From the NCBI GenBank assembly GCA_050485405.1, contig JBJHBI010000014.1, positions 1 through 64,000 of the forward strand: 64,000 bases of DNA, read 5' to 3'. A program made the position numbers and the translations under genes. Positions 49,115 through 57,777 of this stretch are shown piece after piece. Position 1 is the stretch's first letter. Each line of letters begins with the position of its first letter. The DNA is from Saliniramus sp050485405. Lineage in GTDB: Bacteria > Pseudomonadota > Alphaproteobacteria > Rhizobiales > Beijerinckiaceae. The notes beneath the pieces are model-generated. The model was not told the DNA's origin and did no database searches. It worked only from the letters and a program-made list of their open reading frames with translations.

Positions 49115-49792
49115 TCAGCCCGTCTCGACCCTCACCGCTTCCGCCGTATCAAGCAATTCGTCACCCGTGATGCGGGGCTGCGGCATGGTGGCGGGCCAGG
49201 GGCGGCCTCGCGAGACATAGGCGCCGCTCCACCCAGCTGATTGTGCGCCGAGCACATCCCAGGGATGGGTGGCCACGAGGCAGATATTCTGTGCCGCATA
49301 CCCCGTAGCGGCCGCCACGTGATCATAGACCTCCCGCCTCGGCTTCGACCAACCCACATCGTCCACGCTGAACACGCTATCGAAACAGTGCGCGAGCCCG
49401 GTACGCTCGATCAGGATCTGCGTCGCCTGCCGGGCGCCGTTGCTCACGGCGACGATCCGCATATCCGCATCGCGCAGATGGGTGAGGGCGGCAAGCGCGT
49501 CGGGCTGGGCGTCGAGGGATCGGAAGCCGTCGAGGAAGGCCTCAATGCGATTTTCCATGACGGGCACGTTGTGGCGCTGGAGGGTGTCGGCGAGAGCATC
49601 CGCCATCACGGCGCGAAACGGCGCGAAACGGCCCGTCGCGGCGAGGGCGAAAGCGTCTCGCAGAGCACCGGCGAACCAGGCTTCGAGCGCCGATCCGGGC
49701 AATCCGAGCGGGATCAGCCCCGCGCGCAGGTTCTCCAGCGAGAACACGGTTTCGATCATGTCGAAGGCGACGACGCGGATCGGTTGCCGCAT
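49115..49792 (-). CDS. HAD-superfamily hydrolase, type II haloacid dehalogenase-like
   Basis: A 225-residue HAD hydrolase. The nucleophile Asp is in RVVAFDMIETVFSLENL, where the usual DxDxT/DxYGT second Asp or Tyr is Ile. Motif II is VAVSNGARQATQIL and motif III is GWSKPRREVYDHVAAATGY (Lys). The final acidic motif is replaced by LVATHPWDVLGAQSAGWSGA, as in haloacid dehalogenases. ATG 49792 follows GGGGAGG. Type II dehalogenases use one Asp and no Mg-dependent second Asp, so activity is possible, but the substrate is unknown. Confidence 0.85.
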   Translation of the reverse strand: MRQPIRVVAFDMIETVFSLENLRAGLIPLGLPGSALEAWFAGALRDAFALAATGRFAPFRAVMADALADTLQRHNVPVMENRIEAFLDGFRSLDAQPDALAALTHLRDADMRIVAVSNGARQATQILIERTGLAHCFDSVFSVDDVGWSKPRREVYDHVAAATGYAAQNICLVATHPWDVLGAQSAGWSGAYVSRGRPWPATMPQPRITGDELLDTAEAVRVETG

Positions 49793-49888
49793 GGCAGGCC
49801 TCCCCTCGGCTCACGCGATGCGGCTGCACCGCCGGGACATCGTCGCGAGGGTAACCGAGCCTGACGACGCGTCAATCCGCCATCCGGC

Positions 49889-52081
49889 TCATCCGGTGAC
49901 GCGGTCGACCTTCGCGATGATGCGTTTTGCGCGCAATTCGGCGATGATGCCGTTCAGGTGCTTGAGATCCCAGACCGAGAGACTGATCTGGATATCGGTG
50001 AAATCGGGTGTGCGGCGCTTCATCGCGAGATTGTCGATATTGCCGTCGTGATCGGCGATCGCCTGGGCGATCTGCGCGAGCGATCCCGGCTCGTTGATCG
50101 ATTGCAGCGCGATTCGCGCCGGGAAACGCTGCGTCGCGACGGCTTCCACGTCCCAGCGCACATCGACCCAGCGATCGGGTTCGTTGTCGAAGGCGGCCAG
50201 CGCACCGGACTGGATCGGGTAGATGGTGATGCCCTCGCCCGGCGTGATGATGCCCACGATCCGGTCTCCCGGCACCGCTCCGCCCTCGGGGGCGAAGCGC
50301 ACGGGCAGCTCGCCATCGAGGCCGCGGATCGGGATGGCGTATTCGTCTTCCGGGCCGTGCGGGATCTGGATCTTGACGAAGCTCTCGTCGGACGGCGTCT
50401 CACCCTGCGCAGCAGTACGCGCGGCGGGGGCGTTGCGGCGCTCGTCGGTATAATCGGGATAGACCGCGCGCACGACGTCGCCGGAGAACATCTCGCCGCG
50501 CCCGACGGCCGCCATCACGTCCTCGGTCGAGGCGCGCGCGAGGCGAGGCAGGGCGGCGGTGATCTTCTCGTGCGAGAAGGCCTTGCCGGCGCGTTCGAAG
50601 GCGCGCTCCAGAATCTGCGAGCCGAGCCCGGCATATTGCTTGCGCACGGCGGCGCGGGTGGCGCGGCGGATCGCGGCCCGGGCCTTGCCCGTCATCACCA
50701 GCGATTCCCAGGCCGCCGGCGGTGTCTGCGTCGTGGCGCGGACGATCTCGACCTCGTCGCCGTTGGCGAGTTCGGTGAGGAGCGGCGCCATCCGCCCGTT
50801 GATCTTGCAGCCGACCGCCGTGTTGCCGACATCCGTATGCACCGCATAGGCGAAATCGATCGGCGTGGCGCCGCGCGGCAGCGCGATCAGCCGGCCCTTC
50901 GGCGTGAAGCAGAAGACTTGGTCGTGGAAGAGCTCGAGCTTGGTGTGCTCCAGGAATTCTTCCGGATTGTCGCCCTCGGCCAGAAGATCGATGGTCCGGC
51001 GCAGCCATTGATAGGCCCGGCTCTCGGCGACGAAGCGCGAAATATCCGCGCCTTCCTTGTAGAGCGCATGCGCGGCGATACCGTATTCGGCGATCTCGTC
51101 CATGGCGCGGGTGCGGATCTGCAACTCGACGCGCTGCTTGCCCGGCCCGACCACCGTCGTATGCAGCGAGCGGTAATCATTCTGCTTGGGCGTGGACACG
51201 TAGTCCTTGTAGCGACCGGGCACCATCGGCCATGTGGTGTGGACGACGCCGAGCGCCCGGTAGCAATCGTCGATATCCTCGACGATGATCCGGAAGCCGA
51301 AAATATCCGACAATTGCTCGAAGGCGACGGATTTGCTCTCCATCTTCTTCCAGATGGAATAGGGCCGTTTGCGGCGCCCGCGCACCCGCGCATCGAGCCC
51401 CTTGGCGGCGAGCAGCGAGCCGAGGATCCGCTCGATCTCCTCGACCAGCCGCTCGTTCTTCTGCGAGACGTCCTCGAGCCGCTTGCTGATCGTCAGCCAT
51501 GCTTCCGGGCGCAGATGCTGGAAGGCGAGTTCCTCGAGCTCCTCGCGCAATTCCTGCATACCCATCCGGCCCGCGAGCGGGGCATAGATGTCGAGGGTCT
51601 CCTCGGCGATGCGCGGGCGCTTCGCTTCCGGCATGAAGCCCAGGGTGCGCATGTTGTGGAGGCGATCGGCGAGCTTGACGAGGAGCACGCGCACATCCGC
51701 CGCGATCGCGAGCAGCAGCTTGCGGAAATTCTCGCCCTGCGCCGCGCGCTTCGAGACGAGATCGAGCCGCTTGATCTTGGTGAGGCCGTCGACGAGCGCG
51801 CCGATTTCCGGGTTGAACAGCCGGGTGATCTCTTCCAGCGTCGCCTCGGTATCTTCGATCGTGTCGTGCAACACGGCGGCGATGATGGTGGCATCGTCCA
51901 GCCGCAGATCCGTCAGGATCGCCGCGACTTCGAGGGGATGGGCGAAGAACGGGTCGCCGGAGGCGCGCTTTTGGGAGCCATGCGCCTGCATGGCGTAGAT
52001 GTAGGCCTTGTTGAGCAGAGCCTCGTCGGCTTGCGGGTTGTAGCGTTTGACCCGCTCGACGAGCTCGTATTGCCGCATCAT
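49889..52081 (-). CDS. spoT: Bifunctional (p)ppGpp synthetase/hydrolase RelA/SpoT (Rsh)
   Basis: A 730-residue stringent-response enzyme, the only one in the window. The hydrolase HD domain has AAVLHDTIEDTEA (His72-Asp73), and LADRLHNMRTLGFM continues it. The synthetase domain has RGRRKRPYSIWKKMESKSVA, FGFRIIVEDIDDCYRALG and DYVSTPKQNDYRSLHTTVVG, all intact, so both activities are expected. TGS (GRLIALPRGATPIDFAYAVH) and ACT domains follow. ATG 52081 has GGAG upstream and a second ATG follows directly. It is downstream of rpoZ on the same strand, a pairing common in proteobacteria, but here a terminator lies between. Confidence 0.96.
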   Translation of the reverse strand: MMRQYELVERVKRYNPQADEALLNKAYIYAMQAHGSQKRASGDPFFAHPLEVAAILTDLRLDDATIIAAVLHDTIEDTEATLEEITRLFNPEIGALVDGLTKIKRLDLVSKRAAQGENFRKLLLAIAADVRVLLVKLADRLHNMRTLGFMPEAKRPRIAEETLDIYAPLAGRMGMQELREELEELAFQHLRPEAWLTISKRLEDVSQKNERLVEEIERILGSLLAAKGLDARVRGRRKRPYSIWKKMESKSVAFEQLSDIFGFRIIVEDIDDCYRALGVVHTTWPMVPGRYKDYVSTPKQNDYRSLHTTVVGPGKQRVELQIRTRAMDEIAEYGIAAHALYKEGADISRFVAESRAYQWLRRTIDLLAEGDNPEEFLEHTKLELFHDQVFCFTPKGRLIALPRGATPIDFAYAVHTDVGNTAVGCKINGRMAPLLTELANGDEVEIVRATTQTPPAAWESLVMTGKARAAIRRATRAAVRKQYAGLGSQILERAFERAGKAFSHEKITAALPRLARASTEDVMAAVGRGEMFSGDVVRAVYPDYTDERRNAPAARTAAQGETPSDESFVKIQIPHGPEDEYAIPIRGLDGELPVRFAPEGGAVPGDRIVGIITPGEGITIYPIQSGALAAFDNEPDRWVDVRWDVEAVATQRFPARIALQSINEPGSLAQIAQAIADHDGNIDNLAMKRRTPDFTDIQISLSVWDLKHLNGIIAELRAKRIIAKVDRVTG

Positions 52082-52252
52082 GCGCAGCGCACTCCGTTAC
52101 CCTTTCACCCACACACCCGTCGCGAGTGCGCGATTTCCTGCACGAGGATCGGTGACGCGCGAAGGCGGGCGCGGCACAGTTCCGTCCAATGGCTTAGTCA
52201 TCATGCGGGCATCTTGCAATGCGCGCCATGGCCTCACGGGCTCGGGAGATGC

Positions 52253-52286
52253 AAAAACCGCTCCATGGTTTCCCATGAAGCGGTTT
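52253..52286 (-). terminator. Intrinsic terminator after rpoZ
   Basis: On the minus strand, AAACCGCTTCATGG-GAAA-CCATGGAGCGGTTT folds into a 14-bp stem with a GNRA-type GAAA loop and continues into TT. It lies 34 bases after the rpoZ stop and 172 bases before the spoT start, so spoT probably has its own promoter. Confidence 0.85.
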
Positions 52287-52319
52287 CGCAGATGTCGTGC
52301 GGGCCGGTGTGAGCCGCGT

Positions 52320-52736
52320 TCAGCCCTGGTCGTCGTCGTCGCGCTTGGCCGGCGGCTGGAGGCCTTCGAGGCCGCGCAGGAGGTCTTCCTCGCTCATGCG
52401 GTCGAAGGGGACTTCCGCGTCGTCACCGCCACCCGTCGCCTCGACACCGGCTTCGCCGGCCTGCGGGGCGTTGAGCATCGGCACGGTCTCGGCCTCGGGC
52501 TCGTCGACCTCGACATAGCGCTGCATCGAATGGATCAGCTGCTCGCGCAGGTCTTCGGGCGAAATCGTCTGATCGGCCACTTCGCGCAGGGCGACGACCG
52601 GGTTCTTGTCGCGATCGCGGTCCACGGTGAGCGGCGCTCCGGAGGAGATCATGCGAGCACGGTGCCCGGCCAGCAGGATCAGTTCGAAACGGTTCTCGAC
52701 CTTGTCGACGCAATCTTCGACAGTCACGCGAGCCAT
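52320..52736 (-). CDS. rpoZ: RNA polymerase omega subunit
   Basis: A 138-residue omega subunit. The conserved core is MARVTVEDCVDKVENRFELI, then LLAGHRARMISSGAPLTVDR and PVVALREVADQTISPEDLRE. Alphaproteobacterial omegas carry a long acidic C-terminal tail, as here (EPEAETVPM ... KRDDDDQG). ATG 52736 has GAGGAG six bases upstream. It is followed by a terminator and then spoT. Confidence 0.95.
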   Translation of the reverse strand: MARVTVEDCVDKVENRFELILLAGHRARMISSGAPLTVDRDRDKNPVVALREVADQTISPEDLREQLIHSMQRYVEVDEPEAETVPMLNAPQAGEAGVEATGGGDDAEVPFDRMSEEDLLRGLEGLQPPAKRDDDDQG

Positions 52737-52855
52737 GGGCGGCTCCTCTCATTCGGGGAAAGATCTTTCAACCCGGCTCCATACAGGCTCTCGCGCTGCG
52801 ACACAAGAGGCTTGCCGGCGCGATTTGCGAGAAAGGCTCTCTCGCCCTGTGCCGG

Positions 52856-53845
52856 TCACTGTCCCGCGAGCACCTCGATATCGCGGTCGAGCCCTGTCAC
52901 GACGGAGAAATCGCGTGTATAGACCGCGCCGTCATGACGGGCGATCACCACGTATTCGCCCTCCGCCAGCGTTACGCTGGGGAAGGCTCCGATCGCCTCG
53001 CGCACCACGTCGCCGCCCGGGGTGAGCACGCTGAAGGCGGTGCCGGCGAAAGCCTCGCCGCCGGCGTAACTGACGAGTTTCAGCGTCACGGTCGCCGCGC
53101 GGTGATTGAGCGTCGCCTCCGTGACCTGCCCGGTTTCGACCTCGACATCGGTGCGCATGATGGAATTGGCTTCGCCGAAGGTCGAGACGACGTGATAGCT
53201 GCCCTCGGGCAGGCGCACCATCTCGTCGCCGCGCACATTCGCCGCGACGAGCCGCCCCTCCTGATCGTCGCCGACGGGCACGAAGACCGAATAGCTGATC
53301 TGCGAGGCGGGGACCTGATTGTCGGAGACGATCCCGCGCACGGCGAGCGCACCGGCACTCACGCGCAGGATCTCGGCGACGTCGCTCCATTGCATGGTGA
53401 TGCGCCGCGTCGCGGATGCATAGCCATAGGAGACGTGCACGATGTAATTGCCGGGGATGAGCTGGAATTCGGGGCGCGGTTCGTCGCTGCGCGCCACGAG
53501 CACGGGACGGTCCTCGCCGAATCGGTCCTCGAAGACGCGCCAGATCAGGCCCGAGGCGATCGGCGCGTTGGTCTGTCCGAACACGGCCTGCAGACGCATC
53601 GTCCCGGTCTGCGGCAGCAATTGCCGCTGCAGCGTGGGGTCGCCGCCGGGCTGGCCGAGCCCCTCGAACATGAAGCGCGTCCCGCTATCGCCGGTCTGGG
53701 CCTGTGCGGGGGCGGTCGCGCCGGGTGTGCCCGGATCGAGCAGAGCAGGCGCGATCAGGCCGAGGACGAGCGCCGTGATCACGATACCCATCATCCGCAT
53801 CGCCCAAGACCCCGTCGCCCAAGACCCCGTCGCCCAAAACTTCAT
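52856..53845 (-). CDS. Exported beta-rich protein, unknown function
   Basis: A 329-residue protein with a signal peptide (GIVITALVLGLIAPALLDPG ... ATAPAQAQT) and a mature part of predicted beta strands. About three repeats share a PEGSYHVVSTFGEANSIMR / LAEGEYVVIARHDGAVYTRD / IPGNYIVHVSYGYASATRR pattern, like carboxypeptidase-regulatory or bacterial Ig-like modules. I do not recognise a named family; similar proteins near rpoZ in Hyphomicrobiales are annotated as hypothetical. The N-terminus is partly encoded by a 15-bp tandem repeat (53801-53845, WATGS-WATGS), so the true start may be ATG 53800. Confidence 0.72.
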   Translation of the reverse strand: MKFWATGSWATGSWAMRMMGIVITALVLGLIAPALLDPGTPGATAPAQAQTGDSGTRFMFEGLGQPGGDPTLQRQLLPQTGTMRLQAVFGQTNAPIASGLIWRVFEDRFGEDRPVLVARSDEPRPEFQLIPGNYIVHVSYGYASATRRITMQWSDVAEILRVSAGALAVRGIVSDNQVPASQISYSVFVPVGDDQEGRLVAANVRGDEMVRLPEGSYHVVSTFGEANSIMRTDVEVETGQVTEATLNHRAATVTLKLVSYAGGEAFAGTAFSVLTPGGDVVREAIGAFPSVTLAEGEYVVIARHDGAVYTRDFSVVTGLDRDIEVLAGQ

Positions 53846-54157
53846 CGGTCGAGAACCCCTTCGATATCGTCCGCATGGAGCACCCGCTCCACCGCGCGCA
53901 TCGCCACACGCGAACCGCGTCACGTGACCCACATCCTGTGCATGACGCCGTGCGTGCCGCAAATGCGGGACGAAAATGAGGCGGATCGATGCCGAGGGCA
54001 AGCCGTGTCGTGATGCCCGTTCATGCCGCGCGATCGCCTTGCGCGCCGACGCGCCTCTCTCTCCTGCCAAACCGGTTTCCGCCACGGCCACGATTGACGC
54101 GGGCGCGGGCACGGTCACAATCGCCGCGACAGTCGATCATATCAAAGGACGAGCACG
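53846..54157. other. 312-base divergent gap between the exported protein and the MaoC gene
   Basis: No gene was found. A TTGACG at 54094-54099 is followed 17 bases later by ACAATC, a weak possible promoter for the MaoC gene, and AGGA precedes its ATG by eight bases. Confidence 0.35.
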
Positions 54158-55192
54158 ATGGCGCCGCGCCGCTACTTCGAAGACTTCACCCCCGGCACCA
54201 CGGAAGTTCACGGGCCGATCGGCGTCGATCGCGCGGCGATCATCGCCTTTGCCCGCGAATTCGATCCGCAGCCCTTTCATGTGGACGAAGCGGCGGCGCG
54301 CGAGAGCTTCGTCGGTGAACTGATCGCATCCGGCTGGCACAGTTGCGCACTGATGATGCGCCTCCTCGCCGACAACATCCTCCACGATGCGGCTTCCATG
54401 GGTGCGCCCGGCATCGAGGAGACGCGCTGGCAGCGCCCCCTGCGCCCGGGCGATTCCGTGCGCCTGCGCAGTACGATCCTGGAGGCCCGGCGCTCGGAGA
54501 AGCGCCCGGGCATGGGCCGGGTGCGCTTTCGTTTCGAGCTGATCGCCGAGGACGACGGGGTTCTCGTCGACCAGACCAACTGGATCATGTTCGGCACGCG
54601 TGACGGGCAGGCTGCGATGCTGCGCCATGGCGACGGACCGAGGGGAGGGGAGGCCGACACGGCCCGCTTGCCGGATCTGCCCGGCGGGGCCCATCCCCCG
54701 GCCGAGGCGACGCCGCCGATGCCGTTCTTCGACGAACTCGCCGACGATATGGAATCGGAGCTCGGCTCCTATGTCTTCACCGCCGACGCCATCGTGAGTT
54801 TCGCGCGCAAATTCGACCCGCAACCCTTTCATCTGGACGAAGCCGCGGCGCGCGAGAGTGCCTTCGGCGGGCTCTGCGCCTCCGGCTGGCACACGGCCGC
54901 CGCATGGATGAAATGCATGGTCGGGCATCGCGAGCGCGGGCGCGCTGCGGCGATGGCGGCGGGTCTGCCGGTGCCGGAACTCGGTCCCTCGCCCGGTTTT
55001 CGCAATCTCGTCTGGCGCCGCCCCGTCTATGCCGGAGACGTGATCACCTATCACAGCCGCGTCACCGACCGCCGGCCGTCACGCTCGCGCCCCGATTGGG
55101 GCCTCGTCTTCACGCGCAATACCGGGATTAACGGGGCGGGCGAGACCGTTTTCGCCTTCGACGGCTGTGTCTTCTGGAAGGCCCGCGCGTGA
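54158..55192 (+). CDS. Double MaoC-like hotdog protein (two domains in one chain)
   Basis: A 344-residue protein with two MaoC-type hotdog halves: residues 1-160 (FAREFDPQPFHVDEAAARES) and 190-344 (FARKFDPQPFHLDEAAARES). The shared FDPQPFH-x-DE signature carries the hydratase Asp and His in both halves, each followed by a SGWH or SGWHT loop. A Pro/Gly-rich linker joins them. In many alphaproteobacteria these are two adjacent genes of about 150 codons; here they are one frame. An internal ATG at 54718 lies near the second half. Function (R-specific enoyl hydration or related) is inferred. It precedes lepB by 115 bases. Confidence 0.85.
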   Translation: MAPRRYFEDFTPGTTEVHGPIGVDRAAIIAFAREFDPQPFHVDEAAARESFVGELIASGWHSCALMMRLLADNILHDAASMGAPGIEETRWQRPLRPGDSVRLRSTILEARRSEKRPGMGRVRFRFELIAEDDGVLVDQTNWIMFGTRDGQAAMLRHGDGPRGGEADTARLPDLPGGAHPPAEATPPMPFFDELADDMESELGSYVFTADAIVSFARKFDPQPFHLDEAAARESAFGGLCASGWHTAAAWMKCMVGHRERGRAAAMAAGLPVPELGPSPGFRNLVWRRPVYAGDVITYHSRVTDRRPSRSRPDWGLVFTRNTGINGAGETVFAFDGCVFWKARA

Positions 55193-55307
55193 AGGCGATT
55201 GCGGGTCGCGCGGGCATGGACTACACACCCGGATCGGGCTAGAGACCCTCTGGGCTGGAAATCCGAGAAACCTGTTGCGCGACCGCTGCGGTGGCGCCTG
55301 TGGCGAT

Positions 55308-56099
55308 ATGGACGATAGCGTGAGCGAGAATCCCGAAAAGAAACCGGCCAATACCAAGGCGATCAAGGACGAGAACTCCCTCTACGAGACCGTGAAGGTC
55401 ATCGTGCAGGCCCTTCTGATCGCGGTCGTGATCCGCACGCTCCTGTTTCAGCCCTTCAACATTCCCTCCGGCTCCCTCATCCCCACCCTGCTCGTGGGCG
55501 ACTATCTGTTCGTCTCGAAATATTCCTACGGCTATTCGCGCCACTCGCTGCCGTTCAGCCCGCCGCTCTTCGAGGGCCGGATCTTCTCCTCCGATCCCGA
55601 GCGCGGCGATATCGCGGTGTTCAAGCTGCCGACGGACAATTCGACCGATTACATCAAACGGGTGATCGGCCTTCCCGGCGACACGGTGCAGATGATCGAG
55701 GGCCGCCTCCATATCAACGGCGAGATAGTCGACCGGGAGGAGGCTGGCTCCTACCTCTCGCGCGATGCGTTCGGGCGCACGATGGAAGCGCCGCGCTTTC
55801 GCGAGACGCTGCCCAACGGCGTGTCCTACTACATCATCGAGCGCGATGGCGATCGCGGGTTCTGGGACAATACCGAGCTCTACGAGGTGCCCGACGGCCA
55901 CTTCTTCATGATGGGCGACAACCGGGACAATTCCACGGATTCGCGCGATCTGCGCGCGGTGGGTTATGTTCCGCTGGAGAATTTCGTCGGTCGGGCCGAG
56001 ATCATCTTCTTCTCGCTCGAGGAAGGTGCGTCCGGCTGGCGTGTCTGGGAATGGCCGGTCACGGTGCGCTGGAGCCGGCTGTTCACCGGTATCCAGTGA
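55308..56099 (+). CDS. lepB: Signal peptidase I
   Basis: A 263-residue membrane serine protease that removes signal peptides from exported proteins. The N-terminal span (VIVQALLIAVVIRTLLFQPF) is followed by the nucleophile Ser56 in NIPSGSLIPTLLVGDY, where the usual Met after the Ser is Leu. The general-base Lys117 is in DYIKRVIGLPGDTVQMIEGR, and GHFFMMGDNRDNSTDSRD is box E. ATG 55308 is supported by family length; its Shine-Dalgarno is weak. It is followed by rnc and era in the usual order. Confidence 0.95.
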   Translation: MDDSVSENPEKKPANTKAIKDENSLYETVKVIVQALLIAVVIRTLLFQPFNIPSGSLIPTLLVGDYLFVSKYSYGYSRHSLPFSPPLFEGRIFSSDPERGDIAVFKLPTDNSTDYIKRVIGLPGDTVQMIEGRLHINGEIVDREEAGSYLSRDAFGRTMEAPRFRETLPNGVSYYIIERDGDRGFWDNTELYEVPDGHFFMMGDNRDNSTDSRDLRAVGYVPLENFVGRAEIIFFSLEEGASGWRVWEWPVTVRWSRLFTGIQ

Positions 56100-56148
56100 G
56101 GATCGCCGCTTCCGTCCCGCAGCCGGGGCGTCAGACGAGGATGTCACC

Positions 56149-56868
56149 ATGACGAGGCGTAGCGGCAAACCCGATCTCGCCGGGCTCGAGGACCGCATCG
56201 GCCATCATTTCGCCGATACCGCGCTGCTGGAAGAAGCCTTGACCCATACCAGCATGACGCGCCCTGCGGACGGGCGCACGTTGAACTACCAGCGCCTCGA
56301 ATTCCTCGGTGACCGCGTGCTCGGCCTGATGGCGGCCGACATCCTCTTCCACCGCTTTCCGCAGAGCAAGGAAGGCGAGCTGTCGCGTCGGCTCTCCGAA
56401 CTCGTGCGCCGCGAGACCTGCGCCCAGGTGGCGGAGAACTGGAACGTCGCGCCGCACATCATATTCGGCCCGGGCGTGGCGCGTACGGCGAACCGCGCGA
56501 ACCGCTCGATCCTGGCCGATATCTGCGAATCGGTGATCGGGGCAGTCTATGTCGATGGCGGCTATGCGGCGGCGCGGGCCGTCGTCGAGGCCGGTTTCGC
56601 CGATGCGTTCGAGGGCTCGGCGCGCGCCCAGCGCGACCCCAAGACCGCGTTGCAGGAATGGATCCAGGCGCGCGGGGGAGAGCCGCCGCGCTATGCGCTG
56701 GTGGACCGCTCCGGCCCGGAACACGCACCGAGCTTCACCATCGAGGTCCTCGGCGACGGGCTCGACCCGGTCCGCGGCACCGGTACCAGCAAACGCGCCG
56801 CCGAACAGGACGCGGCGGAAAAAGCACTGATCTCGCTCGGTCTCAGAAAGGAAGAGGCGCGTGTCTGA
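56149..56868 (+). CDS. rnc: Ribonuclease III
   Basis: A 239-residue double-stranded RNA endonuclease that processes rRNA precursors. The catalytic motif is NYQRLEFLGDRVLGLMAADI (Glu51, Asp55), with the second metal site in LADICESVIGAVYVDGG. The C-terminal dsRBD is PKTALQEWIQARGGEPPRYA followed by GTGTSKRAAEQDAAEKAL. ATG 56149 has AGGA nine bases upstream and 49 bases separate it from lepB. Its end overlaps era by 8 bases. Confidence 0.96.
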   Translation: MTRRSGKPDLAGLEDRIGHHFADTALLEEALTHTSMTRPADGRTLNYQRLEFLGDRVLGLMAADILFHRFPQSKEGELSRRLSELVRRETCAQVAENWNVAPHIIFGPGVARTANRANRSILADICESVIGAVYVDGGYAAARAVVEAGFADAFEGSARAQRDPKTALQEWIQARGGEPPRYALVDRSGPEHAPSFTIEVLGDGLDPVRGTGTSKRAAEQDAAEKALISLGLRKEEARV

Positions 56869-57769
56869 CACCCCCACCCGCGCCGGTTTCGTCGCGCTGA
56901 TCGGCGCTCCGAATGCCGGCAAGTCGACGCTTCTGAACCAGCTCGTCGGCTCCAAGGTCTCGATCGTCTCGCGCAAGGTGCAGACGACGCGCGCGCTGGT
57001 GCGCGGCATCGCCATGGCGGAGGAGGCCCAGCTGATCTTCGTCGACACGCCGGGCATCTTCAAGCCGCGCCGGCGGCTCGACCGGGCCATGGTCACCTCG
57101 GCCTGGGGCGGCGCGGCGGATGCGGATGTGGTCTGCCTCCTGATCGATGCGCGGCGCGGGCTCGACGAGGAAGCCGAGGCGATCCTCGCGCGGCTCGTCG
57201 AGGTGCATCAGCCCAAGATCCTGATCCTGAACAAAATCGATCTCGTCCCCCGAGACAGCCTGCTCGCGCTTGCCGCCGCCGCGAACGAAAAGGCTGGCTT
57301 CGACCATACCTTCATGATCTCGGCCCTGCGCGGGGATGGCGTCGCCGACCTCACGCAGACCCTCGCCGCACTGATGCCGGAGGGGCCGTGGCTCTATCCG
57401 GAAGACCAGATTTCCGAGGCGCCGCTGCGCGTTCTGGCCGCGGAGATCACCCGCGAGAAGATCTACGACCGGCTGCATCAGGAATTGCCCTACGAGGCAC
57501 ATGTCGTGACCGAGAGCTGGCAGAACCGCAAGGACGGCTCGGTGCGCATCGAGCAGACGATCTTCGTCGCCCGCGAGAGCCAGCGCAAGATCGTGCTCGG
57601 CAAGGACGGACAGACCATCCGCGCCATCGGCCAGGCGGCGCGCGTCGAGATCGCCGAGGCGGCGGAATGCCCCGTGCATCTGTTTCTCTTCGTGAAGGTG
57701 CGCGAGAACTGGGCGGATGATCCCGAGCGCTATCGCGAAATGGGCCTAGAATTCCCCAAGGGCGGCTGA
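56861..57769 (+). CDS. era: GTPase Era
   Basis: A 302-residue GTPase needed for 16S rRNA maturation. G1 is LIGAPNAGKSTLLNQL, G3 is VDTPGIFKPRRRLDRAM and G4 is LNKIDLV. The KH domain is in AHVVTESWQNRKDGSVRIEQ and GKDGQTIRAIGQAARVEIAE. The GTG at 56861 overlaps rnc by 8 bases. The gene ends 9 bases before a convergent gene; recO, its usual alphaproteobacterial neighbour, is not here. Confidence 0.97.
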   Translation: MSDTPTRAGFVALIGAPNAGKSTLLNQLVGSKVSIVSRKVQTTRALVRGIAMAEEAQLIFVDTPGIFKPRRRLDRAMVTSAWGGAADADVVCLLIDARRGLDEEAEAILARLVEVHQPKILILNKIDLVPRDSLLALAAAANEKAGFDHTFMISALRGDGVADLTQTLAALMPEGPWLYPEDQISEAPLRVLAAEITREKIYDRLHQELPYEAHVVTESWQNRKDGSVRIEQTIFVARESQRKIVLGKDGQTIRAIGQAARVEIAEAAECPVHLFLFVKVRENWADDPERYREMGLEFPKGG

Positions 57770-57777
57770 GGCGGCGT

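Noticed and set aside
49958..52312. 784-codon open frame on the plus strand opposite spoT
   Set aside because: Antisense to a fully conserved enzyme; composition dominated by Arg, Gly, Asp and His with no domain.
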